A DNA stretch of 64,000 bases from Arthrobotrys musiformis (Eukaryota > Ascomycota > Orbiliomycetes > Orbiliales > Orbiliaceae): contig JAVHJL010000004.1 of assembly GCA_036971715.1 (NCBI GenBank), forward strand, positions 1,240,001 to 1,304,000, read 5' to 3'. The position numbers were made by a program, and so were the translations under genes. This document shows, one piece after another, positions 33,452 through 45,258 of the stretch (position 1 is the stretch's first letter; the number at the start of each line of letters is the position of its first letter). The notes below the pieces were generated by a model. That model did not search any database and was not told the origin of the DNA. It saw only the letters and a program-made list of their open reading frames with translations.

Positions 33452-36400
33452 CCATCCTTTTTGCAAACTTTTTGTTTGAGTATATAAAAATCTTTTTATC
33501 TCCGTCGAGGTTAGATCGTCCGTTTTGGCTTTCTCGCTTCCAAGGTGGCACTTCCTTTTTTTGGGATCAATTCAACATCGATATCGACGTATCCCGGTCG
33601 CAGGTTTGAAGTCTTGTCCCATCCCTTTAGCCGCAAGCCGCTGTCAAACAAAAACCACGGACGGGAGTGGACGTTATTGCGAAGACATAATAATGATGTC
33701 GAGCCGGCCTCCTCATTCGCGATATGTGCGTGGAGGTACACCTACGCATGTCTTGCACCCACGGTGGCGGATAAATATGCAAATTTCCAAGGAAGAACCC
33801 ACCCAGGAGCAAGATCCCGACGAAGGACTCTCTGTCTCGACCTAATCTTGAACAGGGTGTTATTCCGCCGCGAAATTAAGTATCCAATAGGTAATTTGTG
33901 CTAGTGGGATACCTGACTGATAACGGAACGCCATATCAGATATCGAAAAAAGTACTAACGAGTACTTACTTAGTATATCCATTCTGATACAAGGAAAGTG
34001 TCGCATGAGCAAAAGCTCTCACCGCTTATCAAAGACTTGCTCCTCAGAAACCGTTTTTTATCGATGTCGCACTTCCCGAGGTCCAGCCACGACCAAATCT
34101 CGGAACCAGCGTGAGCCAACCTATGCCGAGCGATGTATACATGTCTCTTATGTAGTTAGCCCACTTCTGGTCTCGAACCCACTTCGACGAGTTGGGGCAG
34201 GAATCATGCATCTGCAGGCAAGGGAAATTCCCCATGCTCTGCCCACTGTCATCTTCAAATCTCCAACCCCAGTCTCAAACAGTTTGAACCTCGAACCCTA
34301 CATCGAAGCTACATAATGGCTTCCTACTATGCGTCGGATTCTTTCCAAAGTCCTGCTGGCGGAAGGGGGGCAATTTTCTGTCGACAGGTACATGTATAGT
34401 TGGCAATTCTATTGCTTTATCAGGACCCAAACAAGGTCACCGTCCTTCATTTCTTGATGCTGGATGCATATCCCGACTACGAATAACCGATCGACTTCCC
34501 TTTCTTTTTTTTTTCTCGTCTGCGACCCCTCGAAATCAATTTTTTGCCATGTGCGCGAGTCACGGAGCCGCCGGGTGACCCTTTTCTTCTCCCCTTTCCC
34601 CTCTCTTCCTTTCGCTGTTTGGGATTAAAGAGAGGATGCAAATCTCAAGCACGATTCTGCACGAATCATCGTTGGCTCAAATACCCGAACCCACTTTTTC
34701 TCTTGATGAATATGTTAATAATCCACATGAGATAAATGCCGTCGAGGAGAAGCTTTTTCGACGAGGTGCCCCCACCATGAGCATTTTCCCCAATGCACAG
34801 GTCCCCACCTTCCTTTTCGCAGTCCACACCCTGCTGCAAAACCTTGTGCATGGTAAATTCCATCCAATAAAACCAACCGTCGGCCGTGCCAGCTCCCAGC
34901 AATCTATTCAATTTATTCGAGAAATTGGCGTCTAGTGGCGTTCTCAGAAGCCAATCAAGTGGACTCGCTTGAGCCATCCCAGCGACTGGCTCCCCAGCTT
35001 CATTGCAGGGTTTTTCCTTTTCCCCTTCCCACTTGATCGTCTTGTCTTTCTCATTCACGTCCACCCCCTGTCCATTGGACCATCAAAGCAGCTTTTAGGG
35101 TCTGTCTCTTCGAGGAAAAATCGAGTTGCATCTTGGTGCCACATGTCTCTTTTTCTTCGAGGGAATTAAAATCGATAGGTTTGCCGATAACGTGCTTACT
35201 AGTTGGTAAAAAGTACCTCCGTACTTGGTTGAGGGTCTTCCACGGCCGGTTGGCAGGGGAGATTCCGTCAGTTCGGCTTGCAAAGGCAACATCCTCTAAA
35301 AAAACGTAATACCCTTTTTGAAGAATCCTGGGGTTTAAATGCCTGCGGCTCAAGCTTCCTGTTAGCAGCTGGCAAGCTCCATGTCGTCTCGGACGCCGGC
35401 TCCTTTTTTTCGCAAAGTTACGGAGTTACAAAAAACCCCGTGAGAAACGTCTTCTTGATGATCATTCCTCTCCAACAATGCAACGGGATGCATGGCTGCA
35501 AGGTTCAGCACCTCGATTCGAGCAGCTAAAGCAATTATTTCGATTGGTTTATTGGTTTTTTTTGTTCGCCTAACTTGTTGGCAATTATAAGATGTGCCAG
35601 AACGAACCTGAACACACAGACAAGCCCCAGGGTTTCCGACTGTTTTCGTCGGCCGTCCAATTACTGGTTCCTCACCAAATACTCGAAATTACTTCCTCAA
35701 CAGATACAGACCTGCAGATGGTGGCAATCACGTGAGGAGAGGTCTACGTAGACGGTGGGTCGTTCAAGAATGTCCCCTAAACCCCATCCGGGTGTATATC
35801 AGGAACAGCTCGTCCGGACTATTTTGATGGCGGCGCATGACTTTTTTACTTTCAATGCAAACTGTTGCATAAAAACCGGCCCACGCAGCTTAGCCAATGC
35901 CTAATATTCCGTCCCAAAACCATTTAGTCAGCGAAACATTATACCAAAGACGGGTTTTCCAGCCCTCCACCTTCGAGCTCGACCCTGAGCTACCTCCGTA
36001 TCGATAAACTAAATCTACCAGGTCTGCCCCAGTAGGTAATATAACAGAACCCGTAGATGAATTTGACTTTTTGTTAAATCGATCCAACGTCCAACAAAAC
36101 AAACATTCCCAGGTTTAACCCATTTATGCAACATTTTTCTAGATGCGTAACGACTACATACGAACATTTCGGCATGTTGGTTCTGAACTTGGTTTTCCGG
36201 CGTCGAAGGGGGACGTAAAACTAACATTTTTAGCTCCTTGCGGCCGCTGCGCGCATGTGTATGTGTATGTATGTAATGTAACACGGAAGAAACTGGGGAG
36301 CATGGAGTAAGGGCCAACAGCCAAGTTAGTATGACCGAATGACCGGCCGTGGTAATGATCTTCCCCTTTCCTTCTTTTGAGGCAGGATTGTACATATGTA

Positions 36401-36704
36401 ACTGGTCTGGGTATATGTGACTGGTCTGGATGTGTACGGTGTATCGAGTACTTTTGACTGTTGCTTTGGGGTTTCACGAGGTGATAATTGATTGCCCTGC
36501 ATGGGACGGTGCCCTTGCTTTCGACTGAAGATTATACATACATAGTATGCGCAGGTGGTGGTTTACATGCTTGTGTCTTTTTGACGTGGCGCTTTTTCTG
36601 GGGTAGGCTTGTGGGAATAACCAGTAATTTTTTGATATATCAGTTTGATATACCATTTTCATGGGAGCTCGAGTAGTATGTGATACAGGTGGTAAGCCGG
36701 GGTA
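33452..36704. other. 3.2 kb region without a supported gene
   Basis: Frames of 60-137 codons occur on both strands with no shared or recognisable features. A tRNA-like TTCGAGACC patch on the minus strand near 34175-34185 does not fold into a tRNA. T-rich tracts near 34500-34515. Confidence 0.45.
33458..33462 (+). terminator. RNA polymerase III terminator
   Basis: A run of five T starts 7 nt after the tRNA discriminator base; a second T5 run follows at 33469-33473. Confidence 0.85.
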
Positions 36705-37220
36705 TCAATTCTTCGACATGCTCTGGAACATGGACGAATAATTCGACCGTTCACCCTCAGAGTACCCAGGTAAATCCCCTCCTCCTCCTTCTCTAACACC
36801 AGTAGGAAGCTGCAATTCCTCAGCTTCGCTCTTTTCATACCCCTTCCCGCCCGCCTTTCGAAATTCATAATACATATTCGCCAATTTCAACAATAACCAC
36901 CCCCGAGCCTTCCCGTGACCGGGTTCGTTTGTTCTACCCGTCCCGTCTACGGCGTTGATTTTGATGAGGTGGTATTTACAGCCGGTTCCCAGGAGGGAAG
37001 GGTGGGCGTTTACTTCGTCTATGGTTTTTGAGATGTAGTTGCGGAGTTCGAGGCAGTAGTCTGGGATGTTTTGCAGGGAGTACATCGAGTGGGAGTCTTG
37101 GGGCATTGGGTCTGTGAGGCAGTCGAAGGTGTGTTGGGAGTAGGCTGAGGCCCAGGAGGGGCTAGAGTGCTTCCAGGTTATTAGTTTGTAGGGGGATGGG
37201 GGGATGGTTCGTTCGGCCAT
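36705..37220 (-). CDS. Hypothetical protein, 171 aa
   Basis: A single-exon frame from ATG 37220 with balanced composition (YKLITWKHSSPSWASAYSQH, DYCLELRNYISKTIDEVNAH, ARGWLLLKLANMYYEFRKAG) and a Gly/Glu/Ser-rich C-terminus. It looks like a genuine soluble protein, with no signal peptide or membrane segment. I do not recognise the family. It stands alone in a gene-poor region 4 kb right of the tRNA and 2.7 kb left of ssk1. It may be lineage-restricted. Confidence 0.6.
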   Translation of the reverse strand: MAERTIPPSPYKLITWKHSSPSWASAYSQHTFDCLTDPMPQDSHSMYSLQNIPDYCLELRNYISKTIDEVNAHPSLLGTGCKYHLIKINAVDGTGRTNEPGHGKARGWLLLKLANMYYEFRKAGGKGYEKSEAEELQLPTGVREGGGGDLPGYSEGERSNYSSMFQSMSKN

Positions 37221-37689
37221 CTTTCTTCTTCTCTGATGTTTCTTTCTGGTGGTTGGTTCTATAGGTGGTCTGGGGGTTAGTGGAGGGTCTCTGGACGGCT
37301 GAGATCTTTATAAATTTACCAGACCAGGCTGATATATTTTGGGTATTAGCTATTCTCCTCGCGACGCCAATTGATTGGGTTATAAACCGGCTTCTTCGAT
37401 CTTTAGGAATGATATTCTCTTCGTAGAAAGGTTTGGTATATGTATTTTGAACTAGATACTTTGATATCTTGAGAATTTCTTCAGCATTTGATATGAATTA
37501 ATAGAACTATAATCAATTAAACAATTGCAAGTGAAGACGCTGCAGCGCTGTGTAGAATTAATGAGGATATATATCTTGATATCCTGTACGAATATATTTT
37601 GTATTTAAGCCCAAGCAAATTCGTAAACCGTAGTCGAGTAATGATAGTGGAGAGACCGCGGTTGGTTCTTAAGTTGTTATAGAATAAAA

Positions 37690-37720
37690 TAGCTATAGCT
37701 ATAGCTATACTATACTATAC
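37690..37720. repeat. GCTATA / TACTA short tandem repeat
   Basis: AGCTAT repeated about three times then TATAC units, upstream of the orphan ORF. Confidence 0.7.
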
Positions 37721-39294
37721 CAAAAACAATTAAACGGGCGTGTGAATGGTGATAATCTCGCGATACTCATGTGATATAACCCCGCCTGCTATAAATCCTC
37801 GCAAAAACGTGCGCGAGGGGAGGATAATGTTTGGAACAGTTCGAACGACGAGACAACAGTTCGAATACTCATATCTAAGTATGAATCTTATCGTGCATGA
37901 TCACAGGTTTATTCTAAACTCGGACGACATGCGACATCGATTGTTCAGCACTGTACCACTACAGATTGAGTCCGAACACGCCTCGAATGATCATTGACAT
38001 CTCATTGCGCATTGCATCGAGCTGACGTCCGCACCGCCCACGCTGATTCGACCGATCGTTTAGACCGGCGGGTTTTAGTTGCATTTGAGAATCTTGGGGC
38101 GGATGGTATATGATTCGATGAGCATGTTCGGGGCATTCCTAACACACATGTTTCAGAATCTTTAAACGACAAAGTAAACCCGAACGAGTGGGTATTTTGT
38201 TCCCACATGGGTGGCAAGGGGGTGTGAAAGCAAGGGGAGATCATGACAGTCTGCAAAAAACCTGCGAAAAATAAATGACAAGAATACGGTGGCAAGTGAG
38301 TCCTAAAGTTAACTATGGAATATATTAAATGAGAGCGGGCCTGGCCTGGAATTGTCTTGCTGACAAAGCCCGAAAAACCTGCAAGCTGAAGATCATGACG
38401 GAGAGGGGACATATGATACATACAAACAATGTCTCGATTCGGCTGGGACTTAGTCTGGGGTGCCGAGGCTCGAGGGCTTGTTGGGATGTTTCGTGGATGT
38501 ATTTTTGTGTATTCCCTTGCATGCGCCACAGGACAGGACGGGATATTGCAAGACAGAACGGGACGGGAGAGTTACGTGTGTTCGTCGACTAATCGTCTTG
38601 GTGTTTACAGAGTATATTATAGACTTATATCATTATATATTATCGAAGCTACTCGTCGGTATACTATTTGACGATATACTTGTACGCCCATTGCAAGCCG
38701 GATCACTAGATCTAGACTGTACTATGCTAATATTATACTCTCATGATCCTAGGGAGTCCGGATAGACGTATAAGGTTATATGAGGATACCCGCCTCATAT
38801 GAAGTATCCCGACCCGCCCTGTTTACGTTTATATTTACACATCATGAATCTTAATCTTAATCAATCCGAATACTGATTTGATCGGATCTGTGCATCCCCA
38901 CAATACAATACAATTGTAATGTACCTGTACTTGCTGCGTACTACAAAAGTATCAGCCACTCCTTGCATTCGAACCAACGCACGGCAATTGCAGTGGACCG
39001 AGAGTGTGGCTCTTTCAGCTCAGACCGAAACCTCCAAGGCAGCAGCGGCCAATTTGGCCTGGTCCTTTGAAATTTCGATGCAGCGAAAAAGGCGAAGCCC
39101 ATGCCGACAGCACACGGTCACATCTAACACACTTCCTTCCGCCCTATCCAGAGATCGTATTCAGATATTCCCCAGGCGAGGAGCTGCTGTTGGTCGGAAT
39201 TAGTTGACTTGGTGAGGCCGCTTGGCTAGGAGGTCGGGAAGCCGTCGATTAATATATCGCTTACTCGCACCCGCAGCACTTGCTGTTTCACCAT

Positions 39295-39345
39295 TTTTTA
39301 TTTTATTTTATTTTATTTTATTTTTCTATTTTTCTATTAGATTTA
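39295..39345. repeat. TTTTA tandem repeat
   Basis: About six TTTTA units then TTTTCTA units, in the ssk1 upstream region. Confidence 0.8.
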
Positions 39346-39519
39346 ATTTAAAGAGGCCGTGGTTGGATTCCGAAACGATATCTACATACATCATACATAC
39401 AGCTTTCATATTAAATTTCCGGGTTTCCATATTATATTTCTTATATCAACGACAGACGTCGAATCTGATACCACCACCTGCACCTCCACCATTCCTCATC
39501 AACCTCTCCATCTACCCGT

Positions 39520-39560
39520 CGTTCCCTCTCTCCCTCTCCCTCTCTCACTCCCTCTCCGTA
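39520..39560 (+). promoter_or_regulatory. CT-rich tract in ssk1 upstream region
   Basis: Repeated CCCTCTC units about 400 bp before the ssk1 start. Pyrimidine stretches of this kind commonly precede transcription starts in filamentous fungi; the function here is inference. Confidence 0.4.
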
Positions 39561-39826
39561 TATAATATATCACAAGTGACTTTACGGGACGGTTGGCATC
39601 GGTATCAATAGCAGGAATTGAATATATACCCTGGTAGGTGCTGTTTTACTTGATTGATTACTGACTGTTGTTTATGCTTTAAACTTTCACCAATATTGTA
39701 TTATTGTATGCTCCTTCCCTGCCCTCGTCTAACTATATGAAGAAAGGGAGTACAGCCACCACCCCCCCATAGCCGGACCGGGTAAGGGAAACACACCGAA
39801 AGAAAGGACGGGAGGAGCCAAAGGCC

Positions 39827-39849
39827 AAAAAAAAAAAAAAAAAAAAAAA
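39827..39849. repeat. Poly-A run (23 nt)
   Basis: An unbroken homopolymer about 100 bp before the ssk1 start codon. Confidence 0.9.
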
Positions 39850-39886
39850 GAATTAAACAAAAAAATTCTGGGGGCCCAGCATTCAG

Positions 39887-39985
39887 ATGGTCGTGCTTGC
39901 CAGCCTACCAGCCCTTTCAAACGCGGCACCCATCTCTCTTTGTTCCCGCGAATGCTCCTATGGAAGGCAGCGGCCACGAAACTGA
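39887..39985 (+). promoter_or_regulatory. Upstream ORF overlapping the ssk1 start
   Basis: ATG at 39887 opens a 32-codon frame (MVVLASLPALSNAAPISLCS..., ending at TGA 39983-39985) in a different frame from ssk1. It covers the first ssk1 ATG (39952) and ends 15 nt before the next in-frame ssk1 ATG (40000). If transcribed, it should reduce or redirect initiation. Confidence 0.6.
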
Positions 39986-42900
39986 GAGGTGTCAAAGGAA
40001 TGCGCGGGTTCAGGGATAAGATCAAAGGCACGAAGACGAAGCTGCTCCGGAGGGATAGCAAGGATTCGACTGAGGAGGCCTCGGCCGTGCGACCGTCCAA
40101 GACGGCTAAGGGAGGTCCTGGAACTGGGACGGAGACGGGAAGTGGTGGTAGCGGTGAGGGCAGCTGGGGCAGGAAGTCGAAACGACACAGTCTCATTGGA
40201 AGGGACCCATCGAGATCCGACCAGAGCTTAGTGGCTCCCAGCGACAGAACCTTTGATACGACCACCGACCTCGACACGGCCTCTGTCAGCGGGAACGGGA
40301 ATGCAAATGCAAGTTCGAATGCAAATGCAAATGGCGATATCGTGATCGAGGGTGGGACAGCGCCCAAGCGTCGGAGCGGCAGCAAGGAATTCGAAAGTTC
40401 TGGGAATTCGAATTCGAGCCCAAACAACCTCGACGAGATCGTTCATGTTCATGTTCAGCCACAGCTTCTGAATACCACTGCAAAGCCACTCGAACTCTCT
40501 CCGACACCGCCAGTAACCGACACGACCAGCTCCATCGAACCTCCATCGACAGCTGCTCCCGACAAGAAATCCGCCAATTGCGAGCTTCCGGCCGTTCTAG
40601 ATCCGAAGGACAGCTCCAATTCGAAGAGGAACGGCATCCTGGTGGGAGTTGAAGGCCCGCCTCCATCCCAAATCCCGCTAGCTGAAAATGAAAACCTCCA
40701 ACCGCAACCACAACCACAACCACCACAATCCAACGCTGCCGCTGCTGCCTCTTCTGCTGCTGCTGCTGCCTCTGCTCCAGTTCCATCCGAAGAGCTTTTA
40801 ACAAAAGCTTCGACCACTGGGCCGTCTTCCCTTATTTCGTTGCCATCAGATAAACCCGTGATACCAGAATCTACTACGGTTGCTGCTGTTACTTCAGCTA
40901 CGTCTTCTACAACGACGATTTCCACTAATACCACTGTCCCTCCTACCACTACTATCAGTCGTACACCTTCTAGGAAACTCTCCGACCGGTCGTCTGACTT
41001 GAGCATCAACACAACCAACCTTCCACCGCCCTTCACCCGTCCTTATCGTCTATCTCAGTTTCCTACCGACTCGTCTGGACTTCGTGCTGACACCGATCTT
41101 AGTGCATTAAGTCAATTGCAGCGATCTAGTAGCCGGGCATCTCTTGGTATCCACGAGCCGATAGCACCAGAAACTGTAGAGCCGCCTTCACGAGATAAAC
41201 GAGAACCCTCTTTCTCGCATGGTCCAGAAACATTAGTGTACACCGGCCCACTTCACAACCCACCAGAATCCGCGTCGGTGGTCCCTGTCGCTGCAGAAGT
41301 AGCGCAGACCCTACACACTGTTTCAGAAACAGGAACATTCCAACCTAGCGAATTAGCTCGCAATGAATCCGTGGTCTCGAGAAACGAATCCGTAAAATCC
41401 AGAATCCTCTCGTCGTCGGGATCACGGCGGAAACATCCTATTGCGTTTTCTCGGAGACAATCGTTAATACACCCTTCTGATACAGGACTGTTACGGTACC
41501 TGCTTGAGCAGGAATCGGCCTCTCCTACTACGTACGGAAGGGAAGGTGGCTCAAATATTCACTCGGTCGCGGGTCCCATGCCTCATAGCGAGAATCAAAT
41601 ACGGACCCGCAAGGTATGGGTCAAACGGCCTGGTGGGTCACCAACCCAGGTCATCGTTACCGAGGATGATTTCGTGGATACGGTCCGAGATTTATGCCTG
41701 CGTAAATACGCCAATGCCCTGGGGAGGCAGTATGACTCTCCAGACCTAATGATCAGAATAACCCCGCCTTTAAAGCCGCAGTCAGCCAGGGCGAGGCAGA
41801 TAAGTGGTATGCAGACACATACGGACCGGCTACTGAACCCTGATGAGATACTTTGCCAGCTTTTGGATGATTATTATCCGAATGGACAGACTTCAGAGGA
41901 TGCCCTGATCGTGGAGGTACCTCAACAGCAGAGGTCGCGGACGCCACGACCATCCCCGGGCCCTCATTCGATGTCCTATGCATACGGGCAAACTGTGCAT
42001 GATCTTCAACTTCCTGGAGAAGACTATTTCACACCTGTCGGTACTATTGTTCCTTCGATACCACACTCTCAGAGCGGAACGGTCAGGTCGACACATAATT
42101 TACCGGCTAACCCGAGTTCGCTTTCTAATTACATTGCTAATTCACCGCCTCCTTCGTCGCCTGGCCACCGAAGTCTTAAGAGACCTGGGCCTGTGCGGAT
42201 GACGACTGGATCTCCAGTCGGGAGCACCACGAGTTCAGCGCCAGGGGGTGGAGGCGGGGTAATGTTAATACCAAGATCAGGAGGCGGTGGGTCAGAGAGG
42301 ATTAGAGCCACTGGTGTAGATGCGCCAACCTCCCCATCGGTGCCACCTCAGATGGTTGCGCTACCGTCATCCCCAGGGATCGTCAAACCGATACCGCAGA
42401 AGCCAGCCAGCCCTGGTGTGATACCGGCTGTGTCTTCGCCGCCTGCGATCACCAGGCCGCCCACTAAGAAAGAGATTACCGCATCAATTGGTACCCTTGA
42501 CGGACAAGTCCCTTCAATTAATGTATTGATTGTTGAGGATAACATTATCAATTTGAGGCTATTAGAAGCCTTCATGAAGAGATTAAAAGTTCGGTGGGCA
42601 ACGGCTATGAACGGTCGAGAGGCAGTTACGAAGTGGAGGACTGGCGGATTTCAGCTCGTTCTGATGGACATTCAATTGCCCATAATGAATGGACTTGATG
42701 CGACGAAGGAGATCAGAAGATTAGAGCGACTGAACGGTATCGGCTCGTTTTCATCCAGTCCTTCGGGCCCGGAAGACGAATTATCGAGCGCGGATAAACT
42801 CGATAAATCACTGGTATTCAAAGGCTCTGTTATCATTGTGGCTTTGACGGCGTCATCCCTGAGAAGTGACAGGGACGAAGCACTTGCCGTTGGTTGCAAT

Positions 42901-43281
42901 GATTTCTTGACAAAGGTAAGAGATATACCCCTAACTGCGCAAGTGCTTTAGAGCAAACGATTTACTAATGGGTATGTTATTTAGCCTGTGAACTTCACTT
43001 TCCTCGAACGAAAAGTCATGGAGTGGGGTTGTATGCAAGCGCTGATCGACTTTGAAGGCTGGCGGAAATGGAAAGATCTTGCCAGCAAGCCTGGTGCCTC
43101 TGGTGGTAAAACCTCTAAGGGGGGCAGAGGAAAGACAAGCGCGAGTGCTTCCTCGTCGGCAGCGGCAGCAGCGGCAAAGGAAAAGGAAAAGGAATCGTCG
43201 AATTCTACCCTGGATAACGCCTCATCCTCTTCTTCGACGCCACAACCTACACAACCGGCTTCCACCGCGGGACAATCTTAG
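39952..43281 (+). CDS. ssk1: Ssk1-type response regulator of the HOG stress pathway
   Basis: Two exons, 39952-42915 and 42985-43281, 1086 residues. The first two thirds are Ser/Thr/Pro-rich and disordered with Ala and PQ runs. A conserved domain of Ssk1/Mcs4 proteins occupies about residues 552-659 (KVWVKRPGGSPTQVIVTEDD, CLRKYANALGRQYDSPDLMI), probably a ubiquitin-like fold. The receiver domain spans about 855-1020: acidic pair Glu862-Asp863 (IVEDN), phosphoacceptor Asp906 (LVLMDIQLPIMNG), Thr966 and Lys988, with a Ser-rich loop insert. After the intron comes VNFTFLERKVMEWGCMQALI. Ssk1 receives phosphate from Ypd1 and, unphosphorylated, activates the Ssk2-type MAPKKK upstream of Hog1. An alternative start is ATG 40000. 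The stop TAG is followed in frame by 58 protein-like codons (separate entry). Confidence 0.92.
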
Positions 43282-43458
43282 GCAGAGTGTACCCGCGATG
43301 ATCCTGAAGCTGACATTTGTGTTTGTGAGAGGTGTATGAAAGATGAGGAATATGGGAATGGCGATACTGTGCCAGGAACTATTCCAGATGGCGAGGAGGA
43401 AGAAGACACAGAAGATCTGGATATCAATGGGACATCCTCACCGGAAAGTGTTCTTTAG
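43282..43458 (+). other. In-frame acidic/Cys extension after the ssk1 stop
   Basis: After TAG (43279-43281) the same frame continues 58 codons to TAG at 43456: it begins AECTRDDPEADICVCERCMK and goes on with an acidic GEEEEDTEDLD segment. The composition is protein-like, but this purine-rich DNA can give acidic residues by chance. Alternatives: readthrough, an unrecognised 3' intron ending at the CTTAG overlapping the stop, or former coding sequence lost by a nonsense mutation. Confidence 0.45.
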
Positions 43459-44762
43459 GCGAACAAGCCCTTACCGCATATCTGCCGACGATATCCTTCA
43501 CCCCTCGTTTCAACGAACTTACTTCGATATTAGCGATATCCTATCTACTTTGCGACATATATGGTCTTTAATTCTCTTGGGCATCGCCAAAAGTGCGAAA
43601 CCGTCCGGCGAGCGATTCTAGTACGAAATTATTACCCGTACATCCACCATGCAGGCAATATTTGGGCCTGTGTTTTAGTGTGTAGCCTTTTTTACCCTTT
43701 TCTTCTTTTTTTACCACCCGCTCGCGAACTGCTTTGTACATACAAACAGACATAGAGAAAGACTATATTCTTTTTTGAACCCTCTTCTTCTTTTGTCTAC
43801 ACTACTACTACCCCTTATCATTTCTTCCTTTTATTGCATCTCCGATACCGAAAACAAAAAATCGATATATCCAACCCCCCATCCACTTCCCCCACATCGT
43901 TTGTCCCCCCTCCTCGTTGAGGGCCATTTATTTTTTTCCCCTTTCCTTTTCCACTGTGTGTACCATTCTGGTGGGTGTTTTGGAAGGGCATAGTATGTTA
44001 AATCTGGCTTGTGTGTTTTTTATGAGCTCTGTAGTGCGTTTCCTTTTTTTTTCCCCCGTCGGGGTTGCTTTTTTTAATTAATTACCAAAAGGCTTTCAAT
44101 CGGAGGGGAAAATACAATATTATTAATAGTAATGATTATGATAAAAAAGTTTGAGGGTTTAACGGGGAAAGAAGATGGGTTTGTAATGTAGATTGTTTGT
44201 GGAGGGGTTGGTGTTTGTAATTGAATGCACGGGATAGGTTGATGTGATACTTGCATATTAGCCTTGGGGCTAAGTTACATGTGTTAGGATCTATGAATTG
44301 TAGTATGTATTGATATTGCTACAAACTCTACTTTTTGAAATTTACTGGGGGTGTCTTTAGGATACGGGTTTGAGGGTCTTTAGAATAACCTCGAGTGGCA
44401 TATTGTAATAGTTCCGGAGCTTAGATATAAGACCGTATCCACCCAATACCCTCGACTCTGAACCAGCCACCACCCTTTCACTTTCTGGAAACCGAGGCCT
44501 TAGGTTGCATTATGAAGTATGTAACTCAAGTCGTCTGGCCTGGTATCCCATTGGTCGTCTTCGTATCTGTAATGTTTTTGAGGATGTTTTGTTGTATATG
44601 TATGTCTTGTATGTATGTATGTACACCGGTCCTCCTCTGGATCCGAGGCTAGGTCCTCCTACCCCCTCCTCCCTTCCGAGGAGTATTCCCATATGAAAAC
44701 AGCTTAAAAAATGTATATCCCAATTGTGATAAAAAGACTATCGGGTTTGTGAGGTTGGACGT
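43459..44762. other. Convergent 3' region, no gene seen
   Basis: Between ssk1 (plus) and the complex I subunit gene (minus). T-rich on the plus strand, consistent with 3' UTR sequence; a GTAT microsatellite lies near 44608-44625. Confidence 0.5.
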
Positions 44763-45041
44763 TTATTCCGGATCATCGTATCCTTGTGGAATCACCCGTT
44801 TCCCGACTGGGACTGTTCAAGATATTAGTAAAAACTACTGCTATCAATGGTATGGGAGGGGGAACGTACTAGGATATGTACCCGGCACCTCCGGCGCGCG
44901 TTTATGGTACTGTCCGGCGAAGAGGAAGACGGGCGACCAGCTGCCGACGAAGATTGACCAGAAGATTGCGGGATTGTTGTGGGCGTGGTAGCGGGCCCAT
45001 TGGAAGGGATTGCGGTAGAAGCGGGGGTATATGAGCGGCAT
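44763..45041 (-). CDS. NADH:ubiquinone oxidoreductase 9.5 kDa subunit (complex I)
   Basis: Two exons, minus strand: 44870-45041 and 44763-44812, 73 residues; the Neurospora-type 9.5 kDa subunit is about 76. The N-terminus IYPRFYRNPFQWARYHAHNN, one membrane span (PAIFWSIFVGSWSPVFLFA), then PGTYPIPVGKRVIPQGYDDP match that family. The acceptor at 44813 was chosen because it restores YPIP and the GYDD ending; another AG six bases further in fits less well. It is an accessory inner-membrane subunit of respiratory complex I. Its start is only 217 bp from that of the mitochondrial ribosomal protein gene on the opposite strand, implying a shared promoter. Confidence 0.88.
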
Positions 45042-45258
45042 TGTGGTGGTTTGGAGGAGGGAAGGAGGAAGGAAGAACGGTGACGTCCAAACCGGGTGTG
45101 GATTTGAAGGTTTGGGACGGGTGGAGATGAGATTAGATTAGATCTTTTTTCTTCCTAACCGAAGGCTTTCGTGAAACCTTCACAGCTGGTTTTAACTACG
45201 ACAAACCGGTTTCTCGACTTTTACAGCTTCCATCCTCCGTTGAGAAAAATCTACAAAA
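45042..45258. promoter_or_regulatory. Bidirectional promoter, complex I subunit / mrpS16
   Basis: A 217-bp interval between two divergent start codons of mitochondrial genes. It contains TGACGT (45081-45086), a CRE/ATF-like core, and a CT-rich stretch (CTTTTTTCTTCCTAACC) before the S16 start. Binding is inference. Confidence 0.6.

Larger units (their letters stand above)
37221..39951. other. Divergent region upstream of the orphan gene and ssk1
   Basis: 2.7 kb without supported genes. It holds a GCTATA/TACTA repeat near 37690-37720, a TTTTA repeat at 39295-39345, a CT-rich promoter tract at 39520-39560 and a 23-base A run at 39827-39849. The minus-strand 175-codon frame at 38002-38529 starts with GTG and looks random. 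Confidence 0.5.

Noticed and set aside
34044..34260. tRNA-like T-arm (GGTTCGAGACC) on the minus strand
   Set aside because: No matching acceptor, D or anticodon stems could be found around it.
38002..38529. 175-codon minus-strand frame
   Set aside because: Starts with GTG, no motif, atypical composition; probably chance.
40455..41036. 193-codon minus-strand frame
   Set aside because: Antisense to the low-complexity N-terminus of Ssk1.
43343..43621. 92-codon plus-strand frame after ssk1
   Set aside because: Overlaps the ssk1 in-frame extension in another frame and lacks protein-like features.
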